A stretch of 64,000 nt of DNA from VXYL01 sp963665195 (GTDB lineage: Bacteria > Pseudomonadota > Gammaproteobacteria > Pseudomonadales > Azotimanducaceae): assembly GCA_963665195.1 (NCBI GenBank), contig OY762070.1, positions 2,604,001-2,668,000 on the forward strand. Reading direction: 5' to 3'. The notes under the pieces are model-generated. The model saw only the letters and a program-made list of their open reading frames with translations, did no database searches and was not told where the DNA came from. Every line of letters begins with the position of its first letter. Position 1 is the first letter of the stretch. Below, piece after piece: positions 35,601 to 43,319 of this stretch. A program made the translations under genes and the position numbers.

Positions 35601-36084
35601 CGGAGGCCTGACCACACAAAGCTGCACTGGACGAATCGGACCGTCTGCGTGTGCGGCCTTGGCCCGGGTTGCGGCCGCCATTGCGGGGGCTCTCTTTGCA
35701 GCCGATGGCAATGGCGACAGAGGCGAGGGAAGCGGCTGGTGGGAACAGGTCAAGCCCATGCTTCCCCCGATGGTCGACGGTGCCCGGCCAGAGGCAAGAC
35801 GGCCGGATATGGCGTACACCCATGGCCTACGCCGTGGTAGCTGCGTTGCAGCCGCAAGCCAGTGACGCCGATCCGGGCGTCGAGGGTCTGGCCTCGCCCG
35901 CGGCATCCTTCAAGAGTCGCTCGGACCAGCGTTCGCCTTCGCATCCTGAGTGCCCCGAAGCCGCAATGGCAGATTTCCTACATCACGTCGGGCGAATGTC
36001 TTACAAGAAATTAAGACATCTGCCCTATTTTTCGGCTGCGGCAGCTGCCTAGCATGGCTTGCGTCAATCGCTTGAGGAGTCGCC
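35601..36084. other. Gene-poor spacer of 484 nt
   Basis: Only short open frames on both strands occur here, none with a recognisable domain, codon pattern or ribosome site. The last 100 nt (from about 35990) are markedly more AT-rich than the surroundings and carry an 8-bp inverted repeat, so that part is likely the promoter of the Rpn-like gene. The rest shows no repeat, tRNA or IS end by eye. Confidence 0.4.
35996..36019. repeat. 8-bp inverted repeat in front of the Rpn-like gene
   Basis: Perfect arms ATGTCTTA and TAAGACAT flank the eight bases CAAGAAAT, 66 nt before the ATG of the truncated Rpn gene. The AT-rich arms suit a DNA operator better than a terminator. No run of T follows directly. 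Confidence 0.45.
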
Positions 36085-36507
36085 ATGTCCGATGCCTTCG
36101 TGCAGCTGTTCACCTTCGCCCCCATGGTCGAGGACGCGTTGCGTCTCATTCTCAAGGACGGCACCGAACTCGACGAGCTGGACTTCGACAACATGACCTT
36201 GATACCCAACGACTGGGTGCCCGACGGCCCGCGCTACGCGGAGCTCATGTGGAGCATCCCGCTGCGCGCGGTAGACCCGCATACGCAGGCCACGCACGTG
36301 TTGCTGCTGCTGAAATTCACGTCGACGGTGGTGCCGGGCCTGCAGGGGCTTCTCGATCGCCACGCCGCATCCCTGCACCGGGAAGTCGTCCGCAGGGGTG
36401 CCTTCGGCGCACCGGTCGCGCCGCCGCTGATCAAGCCGGTGGTGATCTACAACGGCGCCGAGCCTTGGGACGCCCCCGGGGGCAGGGCGCATCCGTCGCT
36501 GCGCTGA
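36085..36507 (+). CDS. Truncated Rpn/YhgA-like PD-(D/E)xK nuclease
   Basis: 140 residues that match only the N-terminal half of the Rpn recombination-promoting nuclease/YhgA transposase-like family (about 300 residues normally). Conserved blocks are ELDELDFDNMTLIP, AELMWSIPLR, THVLLLLKFTSTV and PPLIKPVVIYNGAEPW. The acidic and lysine positions of the nuclease core may be partly kept (ELM, LKF in place of the common EHQ). It stops shortly after the VIYNG motif, next to the convergent molybdoenzyme gene. The missing C-terminus suggests loss of function or a decayed mobile nuclease. Confidence 0.6.
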   Translation: MSDAFVQLFTFAPMVEDALRLILKDGTELDELDFDNMTLIPNDWVPDGPRYAELMWSIPLRAVDPHTQATHVLLLLKFTSTVVPGLQGLLDRHAASLHREVVRRGAFGAPVAPPLIKPVVIYNGAEPWDAPGGRAHPSLR

Positions 36508-36529
36508 GGGCGCGTCAGCCGCGCCAGCG

Positions 36530-38875
36530 CTACGCCGAGCTGCGGCCGTACAGCGACAGTTCGACGGCCTCGAACTCCACATCCTCGCCGAACTCCACGT
36601 CGCGCATGAAGTCGGCGCTCTTCGGCGGGCGCTTCTTCGCGTGCTTTTCGAGCGCGTTCGGCATCGGCTGCGTCGGGCCGAACACCTTCTCGAGCTCGCG
36701 CACCTCGTCGGCGGTCAGTTTGGCGAGCGAACACGGCACGCCCTTCATGTGCGGGATGCCCTGCTCGCGATCGATGAAGTCGGGATCGTCGTCCGGGGTG
36801 ATCTGCGCGTCGGAGAACGCCCAGGCGCCGGACAGATGCGGGGTGCCGCGTACGGATTCCGGCTTCCACCAGCCATGCGGCACGCGCACGAGGCCGGCGG
36901 GCATCCCGGAGCGGATGAAGGCGCGGCCCGCCATGGCGCCGGTCGCCGTGGCCACGCGCACCCAGTCGCCTTCCTCAATGCCCGCGGCTTGGCGGTCCGT
37001 TTCGCTGACGTAGAAGCTCGGATCCTGCGCCCGCTTGCGCATTTCCGGAATGTGGCGATGGCCCGTGCGGTAGTACTCGTCGTCGGGCAGGCCGATGAAC
37101 ATCATCAGCGGGAAGCGATCATCCGGCTGGACGGGTTCCCGGTAGTACGGCAGCGGGTCGAATCCGAAGCCGTCGAGCACCGAGGAATGCAGTTCCACCT
37201 TGCCGGAAGGGGTCGCGAAGCCGGTCTTCAGGTACTTGCGTTCCGGATTCTCGGCCTTCGGCAGCGAACCCTTGGCCACTACCTCGCGCCAGGTCGTGCC
37301 GGCCGGTTCGAGACGGAAATCCAGCAGTTCCTCGGCGCTCTGCCACGGGAAGTGCTCGCCAAGGCCCATGCGCCGGGCCAGCTCGCACCAGAAGTAGACG
37401 ATGCTCTTGCATTCGCCGGGCGGGTCCATCGCCTGATCGCTGATGCCGGCCATCATGCCGGGGCGTTCCAGCCACGCATCGCCCGGCAGGACGTAGTCCG
37501 CGAGCTGGGCGGTCGGGGTCAGCATGTGCTCGTAGGCGACGATCAGCTCTTGGTTCATCAGCGCCTTGTGGACGCGGCCGCTGTTTGCGAACGACATCAG
37601 CGTATTGTTCGCCAGCGCGAAGAACGCCTTCACCGGGTACGGCTGGCCGCTGGTCATCGCCTTGAACACCGCCGCCGGATTGGCCATATAGCAGCCGCCG
37701 ACGAGATTGGCGTAGCGATGTCCCCAAACCTCTTCCGTGGCATCGCCAAGCGGCGCCATGCCGCGGTAGGTGAATACCGGGAACTCGTCCGCGCCGAGCT
37801 GCTTGGCCTGCTGCGCCGCGGGCAGCCGGTGGTGCATCTCCACTTCGGTATCCGAGCGTATGCCGGGGTTGAAGCCGCTGAAGGTCTCGCCGCCCTTGAT
37901 GTCCAGGTTGCCGGTGATCGCCCGCAGGATGCACTGCAAGCGGATGGCGGAGGTGCTGGAGATCTGCTGATCCGTGATGGGCGACCAGGGAATGGCGGCG
38001 CTCGGCGCGGTCGCGTACATGCGGGCCGCCTGCTCGATGAGCTCGGCGTCGACGCCGGTGATGTCGGCAACGCGGTCCAGCGGGTATTCGCGCACGCGCT
38101 CCGCAAAGGCGTCAAAGCCGACGGTCCAATCGCGCACGAAGTCCTCGTCGTAGAGCTTGTGCTCGATGATGACGTTCAGCCAGCCGAACGTCATGGCGGC
38201 GTCGGTGCCGGGGCGCAGCGGCAGCCAAATGTCCGCGGCTTCGGCGTTCTCGCTCTTGCGCGGGTCCAGCACGATGAGCTTGGCGCCGAGCGACTGCGCG
38301 GTGCGGATGGTCTTGTATTCGATGGTCCAGCTATGCCGCCGCGGGTCGTGCCCGAAGAGCACGATGCACTGGGTGTTGAGCAGATCGCCGCGCGGATACC
38401 AGCCGTACACCATGCGGCTGACCGCCGCGGTATTGCCCATGCAGTAGGCGATGCCGCTGATGAAGTTCGGCGTGCCGACGAGGTTCATGAAGCGCCGCGT
38501 CAAGCCGTTGTCGAGGCCGATGTTGGCGTTGCTGCCGGCGACGGCGAGCGCCTCCGGGCCGTGCCGGTCGATGATCTTGCGAAGGCGTGCCGCGATGTCA
38601 TCGAGCGCGTCCTCCCAGGACACCGTCTGCCACATCCCTTCGCCGCGCTCGCCGACCCGCTTGAGCGGCCGCATTAGACGATCCGGATGCGCGAAGGATT
38701 TCGGCGCGTAGGCGCCCTTCATGCAGATCACGTCCTTGAAGAACGGATGGTCCCGGGTGGTGACCTTGGTGACCCGCCCGGTGGCGGTGTCGACTCTCGC
38801 GGCGAGGGGGCAGAAGCAGTCGCAGCTATGGCAGACGACGGATTTGGTGACGGTGGAGGACTCGCTGGTTGGCAT
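36530..38875 (-). CDS. Molybdopterin-dependent oxidoreductase with [4Fe-4S] site
   Basis: A 781-residue member of the DMSO-reductase superfamily. The N-terminal cluster ligands follow C15-x2-C18-x3-C22-x28-C51. Domain blocks for Mo-bis-MGD binding are visible (AGSNANIGLDNG, FGHDPRRHSW, LDPRKSENAEAAD, ADYVLPGDAW, GFATPSGKVELHSS). There is no twin-arginine signal, so it is probably cytoplasmic. No Fe-S electron-transfer subunit or membrane anchor is adjacent, which is unusual for respiratory members and favours an assimilatory or catabolic redox role. Substrate unknown. Confidence 0.88.
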   Translation of the reverse strand: MPTSESSTVTKSVVCHSCDCFCPLAARVDTATGRVTKVTTRDHPFFKDVICMKGAYAPKSFAHPDRLMRPLKRVGERGEGMWQTVSWEDALDDIAARLRKIIDRHGPEALAVAGSNANIGLDNGLTRRFMNLVGTPNFISGIAYCMGNTAAVSRMVYGWYPRGDLLNTQCIVLFGHDPRRHSWTIEYKTIRTAQSLGAKLIVLDPRKSENAEAADIWLPLRPGTDAAMTFGWLNVIIEHKLYDEDFVRDWTVGFDAFAERVREYPLDRVADITGVDAELIEQAARMYATAPSAAIPWSPITDQQISSTSAIRLQCILRAITGNLDIKGGETFSGFNPGIRSDTEVEMHHRLPAAQQAKQLGADEFPVFTYRGMAPLGDATEEVWGHRYANLVGGCYMANPAAVFKAMTSGQPYPVKAFFALANNTLMSFANSGRVHKALMNQELIVAYEHMLTPTAQLADYVLPGDAWLERPGMMAGISDQAMDPPGECKSIVYFWCELARRMGLGEHFPWQSAEELLDFRLEPAGTTWREVVAKGSLPKAENPERKYLKTGFATPSGKVELHSSVLDGFGFDPLPYYREPVQPDDRFPLMMFIGLPDDEYYRTGHRHIPEMRKRAQDPSFYVSETDRQAAGIEEGDWVRVATATGAMAGRAFIRSGMPAGLVRVPHGWWKPESVRGTPHLSGAWAFSDAQITPDDDPDFIDREQGIPHMKGVPCSLAKLTADEVRELEKVFGPTQPMPNALEKHAKKRPPKSADFMRDVEFGEDVEFEAVELSLYGRSSA

Positions 38876-38926
38876 GGCGACCGTGGCGGCGGAAAGCGGG
38901 CATCTTAGCCCATGCGCTCGGACTTC

Positions 38927-40114
38927 CTACCCCAATGCCGCGAGTTCCTCGGCGACCATGCGCAGACTCATCGCCTCGATGCCGCCGCCCTTCGGGAAGC
39001 GCCCGTCGCGACCGTGCAGGATGATGGCGCGATCCGGCTTCACGTCCTCGAATGCCGTGCGCAGGCCGCGATCCACGGTCGCGAGGCCGCGCTTGATTTC
39101 GATTGCCCAGCGCTGGTTGCCGGGGAGTTCCAGGACGAGGTCGACCTCGACACCTGTGGCGGTGCGGTAGAAGCTCGCATCCGCGCGCTCGGGCGCGGCG
39201 CGCAGCAGCGTCTCGATGGCAAAGCCCTCCCAGCTCGCGCCGGCGATCGGGTGGCCGAGCACGGCTTCAGCATCATCCAAGCGGAGCAGCGTGTGGACGA
39301 TGCCGCTGTCGCGCACGTACACCTTGGGCGCCTTGACGAGCCGCTTGCGGACGTTGGCCTCGAACGGCGGCAGCCGGCGCACCAGCAGGAGGTCGGCCAA
39401 GAGGTCCAAGTAGCGCAGCACCGTCTTGCCGTCCACGGCAAGGCTCTTGGCGATGGGGGCCGCGTTCCACAAGCTGCCCTGGCCGTGCGCGAGCATGGTC
39501 CAGAAGCGGCGCAGCGTCTGCGCCGGGATGCGCGGCCCGAGCTGCGGGATGTCGCGCTCCAGGTAGGTGGTGATGAAGTTGTCGCGCCACAGCGCACTGG
39601 CATGGTCGCTGGCGGCGAGCAGGCTGCGTGGAAACCCGCCGCGGCTCCACAGCTTGGACTCTTCGGCGGCGGCGGTTTCGCGGATGTCCAGCGGGCCGAG
39701 TTCCAGAATGCCAATGCGGCCGGCCAAGGACTCGCCGGCCTGTTGCAGCAGATCCACGGACGCGGAGCCGAGCAGCAGGAATTGGCCCGTCGGCTCGCCC
39801 TCCCGGATGCGCTGATCGATGACGCCGCGCAGCACCTCGAACAGGCGCGGCATTCGCTGCACCTCGTCCAGAATCACCAGGCGGCCGCGCAGGCTGTCGA
39901 GATAGGCGCCCGCCTCGTCGAGCATGTCGAGGTCCGCGGGCCGCTCGAGGTCGAGATAGACAGCCGGCCCGTGCCCTGCCGCGTCGATGTCACCGAACGC
40001 CCGCGCCAGCGTCGTCTTGCCCACCTGCCGTGGGCCGATGAGGACCACGGCCGGGAACATCCGCAGGTACTCGCCCAAGCGCTTCGCGCGAAGCCGGGAG
40101 ATTGGCTCTGGCAT
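38927..40114 (-). CDS. AAA_14/DUF4143 ATPase
   Basis: A 395-residue protein. Walker A is GPRQVGKTT (residues 27-35) and Walker B is VILDEVQR (D83, E84), followed by a sensor-like LLLGSAS. The C-terminal DUF4143 part carries GVEVDLVLEL and WAIEIKRG, a PD-(D/E)xK-like nuclease signature. Such genes are common in symbionts and are frequently duplicated; their role is unknown. The ATG is only 4 nt downstream of a long inverted repeat. A decayed copy of its 3' part is found at about 51.4 kb. Confidence 0.88.
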   Translation of the reverse strand: MPEPISRLRAKRLGEYLRMFPAVVLIGPRQVGKTTLARAFGDIDAAGHGPAVYLDLERPADLDMLDEAGAYLDSLRGRLVILDEVQRMPRLFEVLRGVIDQRIREGEPTGQFLLLGSASVDLLQQAGESLAGRIGILELGPLDIRETAAAEESKLWSRGGFPRSLLAASDHASALWRDNFITTYLERDIPQLGPRIPAQTLRRFWTMLAHGQGSLWNAAPIAKSLAVDGKTVLRYLDLLADLLLVRRLPPFEANVRKRLVKAPKVYVRDSGIVHTLLRLDDAEAVLGHPIAGASWEGFAIETLLRAAPERADASFYRTATGVEVDLVLELPGNQRWAIEIKRGLATVDRGLRTAFEDVKPDRAIILHGRDGRFPKGGGIEAMSLRMVAEELAALG

Positions 40115-40118
40115 GTGG

Positions 40119-40163
40119 TTATCCTTGCAATATCGTAATGCAGTACCGAGATTGCAAGGATAA
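40119..40163. repeat. Long inverted repeat overlapping the DUF4143 gene start region
   Basis: Thirteen-base perfect arms TTATCCTTGCAAT (40119-40131) and ATTGCAAGGATAA (40151-40163), plus three more pairs after one mismatch (TCG/CGA), give 17-base arms around an 11-base spacer. The near arm begins four bases before the ATG of the DUF4143 ATPase on the minus strand. It could be an operator for autoregulation or an RNA hairpin masking the ribosome site. No T-run marks it as a terminator. Confidence 0.7.
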
Positions 40164-40602
40164 TCGCTCTCGCAAGTCGGCGCTACGGCCAAGACGGACG
40201 GCGGTGTAGGACAGATCTCTAATAGCGACTCCAAGATTGCCTGAATCGCGCTGGCGGCGTCGCGCGGGCGCGGCGAGGTGGTGGACCTTGCCCAGGCGCT
40301 TCGCCGCGCGACTCGCCTTGAGCGCAGGCGCAGCCAGCACAGCACCGGCGCGGGATACCGCAACGTTGCTCCGCGCGGTACCGACGCCTCCCCACGGCGA
40401 GAACGACCGCTGAGAGCGTGGTATTTTGCTGGCGAACTGAGCGTGGCGGGAGACGTGCGATGCGAGTGATCGGCGAACGCAGCCGGCCTGGGATGCGCCT
40501 GCTGCTTGCGTGCGTTCTGCTCCAGCGGGCACCGCATGCGCTCGCCCACGACGCAGCCGACGATGGCGCTCCCTGCGCCGGGTGGTTGGCGAAGGCGCAT
40601 GC
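40164..40602. other. Gene-poor spacer between the DUF4143 and ankyrin genes
   Basis: About 440 nt without a firm gene. One short plus-strand frame (from 40460, MRVIGERSRPGMRLLLACVLLQ then RAPHALAHDAA) looks like a signal peptide followed by only about 20 residues. It overlaps the ankyrin start slightly and could be a small peptide, but no stronger support exists. The rest shows no repeats or RNA fold by eye. Confidence 0.35.
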
Positions 40603-42375
40603 ATGCTGAAGCTGCTCGACACCCCGCCGTCCCATCGGGAGCTTGCCGAAGTGGCGGCCGAGGGCGATCTGGCCAAAGTTGGCGCGCTTATCGATGCCGG
40701 AGCGCCGCTCGACCCTCCCGCAAGGCATCCCGAGACCACGGCGCTCAACGAAGCAGCGAAGAACGGCCGTCTCGCGGTTCTCACGCGCCTCATCGAGCGC
40801 GGCGCCGACGCGCAACGCCAGAACACCTACGGCAGTGCGCCCATCCATGTCGCCGCGATCGAGGGCCAACTCGATTGCGTCATGGAAATGCTTGAGCACG
40901 CCGATGTCGACGCCCCGGATCGCGACGGAAGGACCGCGCTGCAAGAAGCTGTCCAAGGCGGCCATCCGAAGGTGGTCGAAGCCCTGCTTGCGGCAGGCGC
41001 CGACGCGGCGATCGCGGATCGGCTGAACAGAACCGCGCTGGCCAAGGTCCACGACAAGCTCGACGCCAAGCGGCCCGACGAGGCCGCGCGAATCCGCGCC
41101 ATGCTGATCGAAGCCGGTGCGCCGACGATGCATGGGGGCCTGTCTCTGGTCGAGACGCCGCTCCATGCGGCAGCGAAGTCCGGAAACCTAGCGTCCGTTG
41201 CGAAGCTCCTCAAGCGGACACCGGACGCCGTGGATGTCATGCACTTCCGCCACGGCGCTGCGCTGCACATGGCGGCCGAGGCGGGTAATGCAGAAATGGC
41301 GGCCGCCCTGCTAGAGGCCGGAGGGACACCTTTGCTCGTTTCCAACACATGCATCAGCGGTGACACCAGCGCAGCCAACAGCACGCCCTTGCAGATCGCG
41401 GCCAGCTGTGGCCACGCCGACATCGTCCGCCAGTTGCTAGACGCCCAACCCGACGGTGCGCGAAACCATCCGCCAACTCGCCACGGCGGCGCTCCGCCCA
41501 TCGTCGCCGCCGCTCGGTCCGGGTCGCTCGAGTGCGTAAGGCTCCTTATCGACGCCGGCGCCTATCTGTTCGCCACGGACGGTGGCGAATGCACCGCCCT
41601 CGACAGGTCCGCCACGCCCGAAATCCGCGACGCGCTGCGCGGCGCCGTGGTCGCAACGTACCCGAAACCTCCAAAGGGTCCAGCCCGCGGGGACGTCCGC
41701 GCTTTGGCCAAGGTTCTCGTCAGCGAAGGTTCTGACTCGCAGCGCCTCCGGCCCGATACCGCCTTGCGGGCCGCTGTCGGCGTCCGGTCGCTCGAAGCGG
41801 TCGAACGCCTCCTTCGGGCGGGTGCCCACGTATCGGACCGCGCCATTCCGGCCGGATGGGAATCGGATGCTGTCGAAACGCTGCCGCCCGAGCGGCAGCC
41901 TGATTCCCTCGAAGAACAGCGCCGGGCCGATGCGTGGCGAAACAAGCTCGCCCTGTTCGCCAGCGGCCTAGGGGAGGGGATGCGCGACTTCCAGTGGGAT
42001 TCGGAAGACGAAGACGCGGCGCTCGAACGCATCAACGATGGCACGGTTTATCCGACGGACCATTACGAGCAAGCGCTCGAGCCGCTGCACATGGCGGCCG
42101 CGTACGACATGCCGAGGGCGGTGTCGCGCCTCATCGAACTAGGCGCTCCCTTGGAGCACGCCACCCACCAGGGCGAAACGCCGCTCATCTTTGCCGCTCG
42201 TCGCGCCGGTCGCGAAACCGTGGCAGCGCTGCTTCGCGCCGGATCGGATCCCAATGGACGCGGCGGCGGCAGTCTCGTGCCCTTGATCGAGGCCGCCGAG
42301 GCGGGCAATGCGCCAGCCGTCGACGCGCTGCTGGCCGGCGGCGCGGACCCGAACGTCGTGCGCAAGAAGCCATAG
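40603..42375 (+). CDS. Ankyrin-repeat protein
   Basis: A 590-residue protein made almost wholly of ankyrin repeats. About twelve can be counted, with cores such as TALNEAAKNGRLAVL, APIHVAAIEGQLD, TPLHAAAKSGNLASV, TPLQIAASCGHADIV and TPLIFAARRAGRETV. An acidic non-repeat linker (residues about 435-500) separates the last three repeats. There is no signal peptide or membrane segment. Ankyrin proteins in host-associated bacteria often act on eukaryotic partners; export is not evident here. The ATG at 40603 is the first plausible start; upstream codons are open to 40510 but unconvincing. Confidence 0.87.
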   Translation: MLKLLDTPPSHRELAEVAAEGDLAKVGALIDAGAPLDPPARHPETTALNEAAKNGRLAVLTRLIERGADAQRQNTYGSAPIHVAAIEGQLDCVMEMLEHADVDAPDRDGRTALQEAVQGGHPKVVEALLAAGADAAIADRLNRTALAKVHDKLDAKRPDEAARIRAMLIEAGAPTMHGGLSLVETPLHAAAKSGNLASVAKLLKRTPDAVDVMHFRHGAALHMAAEAGNAEMAAALLEAGGTPLLVSNTCISGDTSAANSTPLQIAASCGHADIVRQLLDAQPDGARNHPPTRHGGAPPIVAAARSGSLECVRLLIDAGAYLFATDGGECTALDRSATPEIRDALRGAVVATYPKPPKGPARGDVRALAKVLVSEGSDSQRLRPDTALRAAVGVRSLEAVERLLRAGAHVSDRAIPAGWESDAVETLPPERQPDSLEEQRRADAWRNKLALFASGLGEGMRDFQWDSEDEDAALERINDGTVYPTDHYEQALEPLHMAAAYDMPRAVSRLIELGAPLEHATHQGETPLIFAARRAGRETVAALLRAGSDPNGRGGGSLVPLIEAAEAGNAPAVDALLAGGADPNVVRKKP

Positions 42376-42376
42376 A

Positions 42377-42404
42377 GCGTTTCCGCACTTGCGGTCGAAA
42401 ACGC
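42377..42404 (+). terminator. Possible hairpin just after the ankyrin gene
   Basis: GCGTTT pairs with AAACGC, and an inner CCGC/GCGG stem with ACTT loop lies inside, with a four-base bulge on one side. It starts two bases after the TAG. There is no T-run, so rho-independent termination is doubtful. Confidence 0.3.
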
Positions 42405-42629
42405 GGCGGCGGGCCGTCTCCAAGAGCAATCGAGACCATGTCGCCAGCGCGTGCTTGCGGCACCGCCCGCGGTCCGTGCGTCCGGCACCCCGCCGAACAG
42501 CTCCCGCAGCGAGCGCAGTTTCGCCGTAGTGCGCCAGCATCGCTCGGCACGACCACTCCTCCCGATCCATGGATAGCGCTCAGGCCCATCTCCGTGAGAG
42601 TCCGGGCGCCCAGTCGCTGCTCCCTGAGG

Positions 42630-43319
42630 TCAGCGGGCAGCAGCAGAGAGTTGCTTGTGAAATCTGCCCGCTTCGGAGAGATTGGCTGCGACGCTCGGCC
42701 ATCCTGCGGTGATCGCCGCGCGCAGACGCAGGTAGTCCGCAGCCCTCTTGTGTACTCGCCGACGCTTGGGAAGCTGACCAAGCTGAGCTGCCGGGTCGGC
42801 CCGGCACTCCCAGTCGGAGCGAAGAACCTGCGGGTTGTCTGGCCATATGGCGGCGACGAGCCAAGCTTCAATGTTCTTTGACGGTGTGCAAAGCACCACC
42901 TCTGCGGGACACTGGGCTTCGCCTAGCCAGCCCAGCATCACCCCGTGCAGTGCGCGGGTGGTGTCTTCAGCCGGCGGACATGGCTGTTCGCAGGGGAGAT
43001 CGTTGCGCGGTGCGTCATGGATGTTCGCCCGTGCGTAGCTCTCACCGGCAACGTCGGCATCGACGTGGACCAGCAGCAAGTCGTGATGGGTGAGCACAGA
43101 GGACCCAGTGACTGCGCCGCCTCCTTCCTCGGTCGCTTGCCGACACCACTTGTAGACGCCAGCCCAACCGGCGCGGGTAGGGAACGCGGCGGATGTCTCA
43201 GGCTGCAGCGTCTGGAACTCGTACTCGGTGTCTGCCAGCACACTGTCGATGATCGCCTCGATGGCGATGATGTCGGTCTCGCCTTCGACTGCAGCGGCAA
43301 TGCGCAGGGGCTCAGACAT
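42630..43319 (-). CDS. TOPRIM-like effector of ATPase cassette 4
   Basis: A 229-residue protein with the recurring motif set: AAVEGETDIIAIE (E12, E14, D16), LLLVHVDADVA (D87, D89) and TPSKNIEAWLVAA (E151, W153). The VEGxTD strand is the most TOPRIM-like of the four effectors. It overlaps the ATPase gene by eight bases (ATGTCTGA), so translation is coupled. Role as a nuclease controlled by the ATPase is inferred. The C-terminal third is basic (KRRRVHKRA), consistent with nucleic-acid contact. Confidence 0.72.
   Translation of the reverse strand: MSEPLRIAAAVEGETDIIAIEAIIDSVLADTEYEFQTLQPETSAAFPTRAGWAGVYKWCRQATEEGGGAVTGSSVLTHHDLLLVHVDADVAGESYARANIHDAPRNDLPCEQPCPPAEDTTRALHGVMLGWLGEAQCPAEVVLCTPSKNIEAWLVAAIWPDNPQVLRSDWECRADPAAQLGQLPKRRRVHKRAADYLRLRAAITAGWPSVAANLSEAGRFHKQLSAAAR

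Noticed and set aside
36641..38677. Long plus-strand frame antisense to the molybdoenzyme
   Set aside because: GC-rich coding often leaves the opposite strand open; composition is His/Arg/Val-biased and no motif is present.
42377..42404. Strong rho-independent terminator after the ankyrin gene
   Set aside because: A hairpin is possible, but there is no T-run; kept only as a low-confidence feature.
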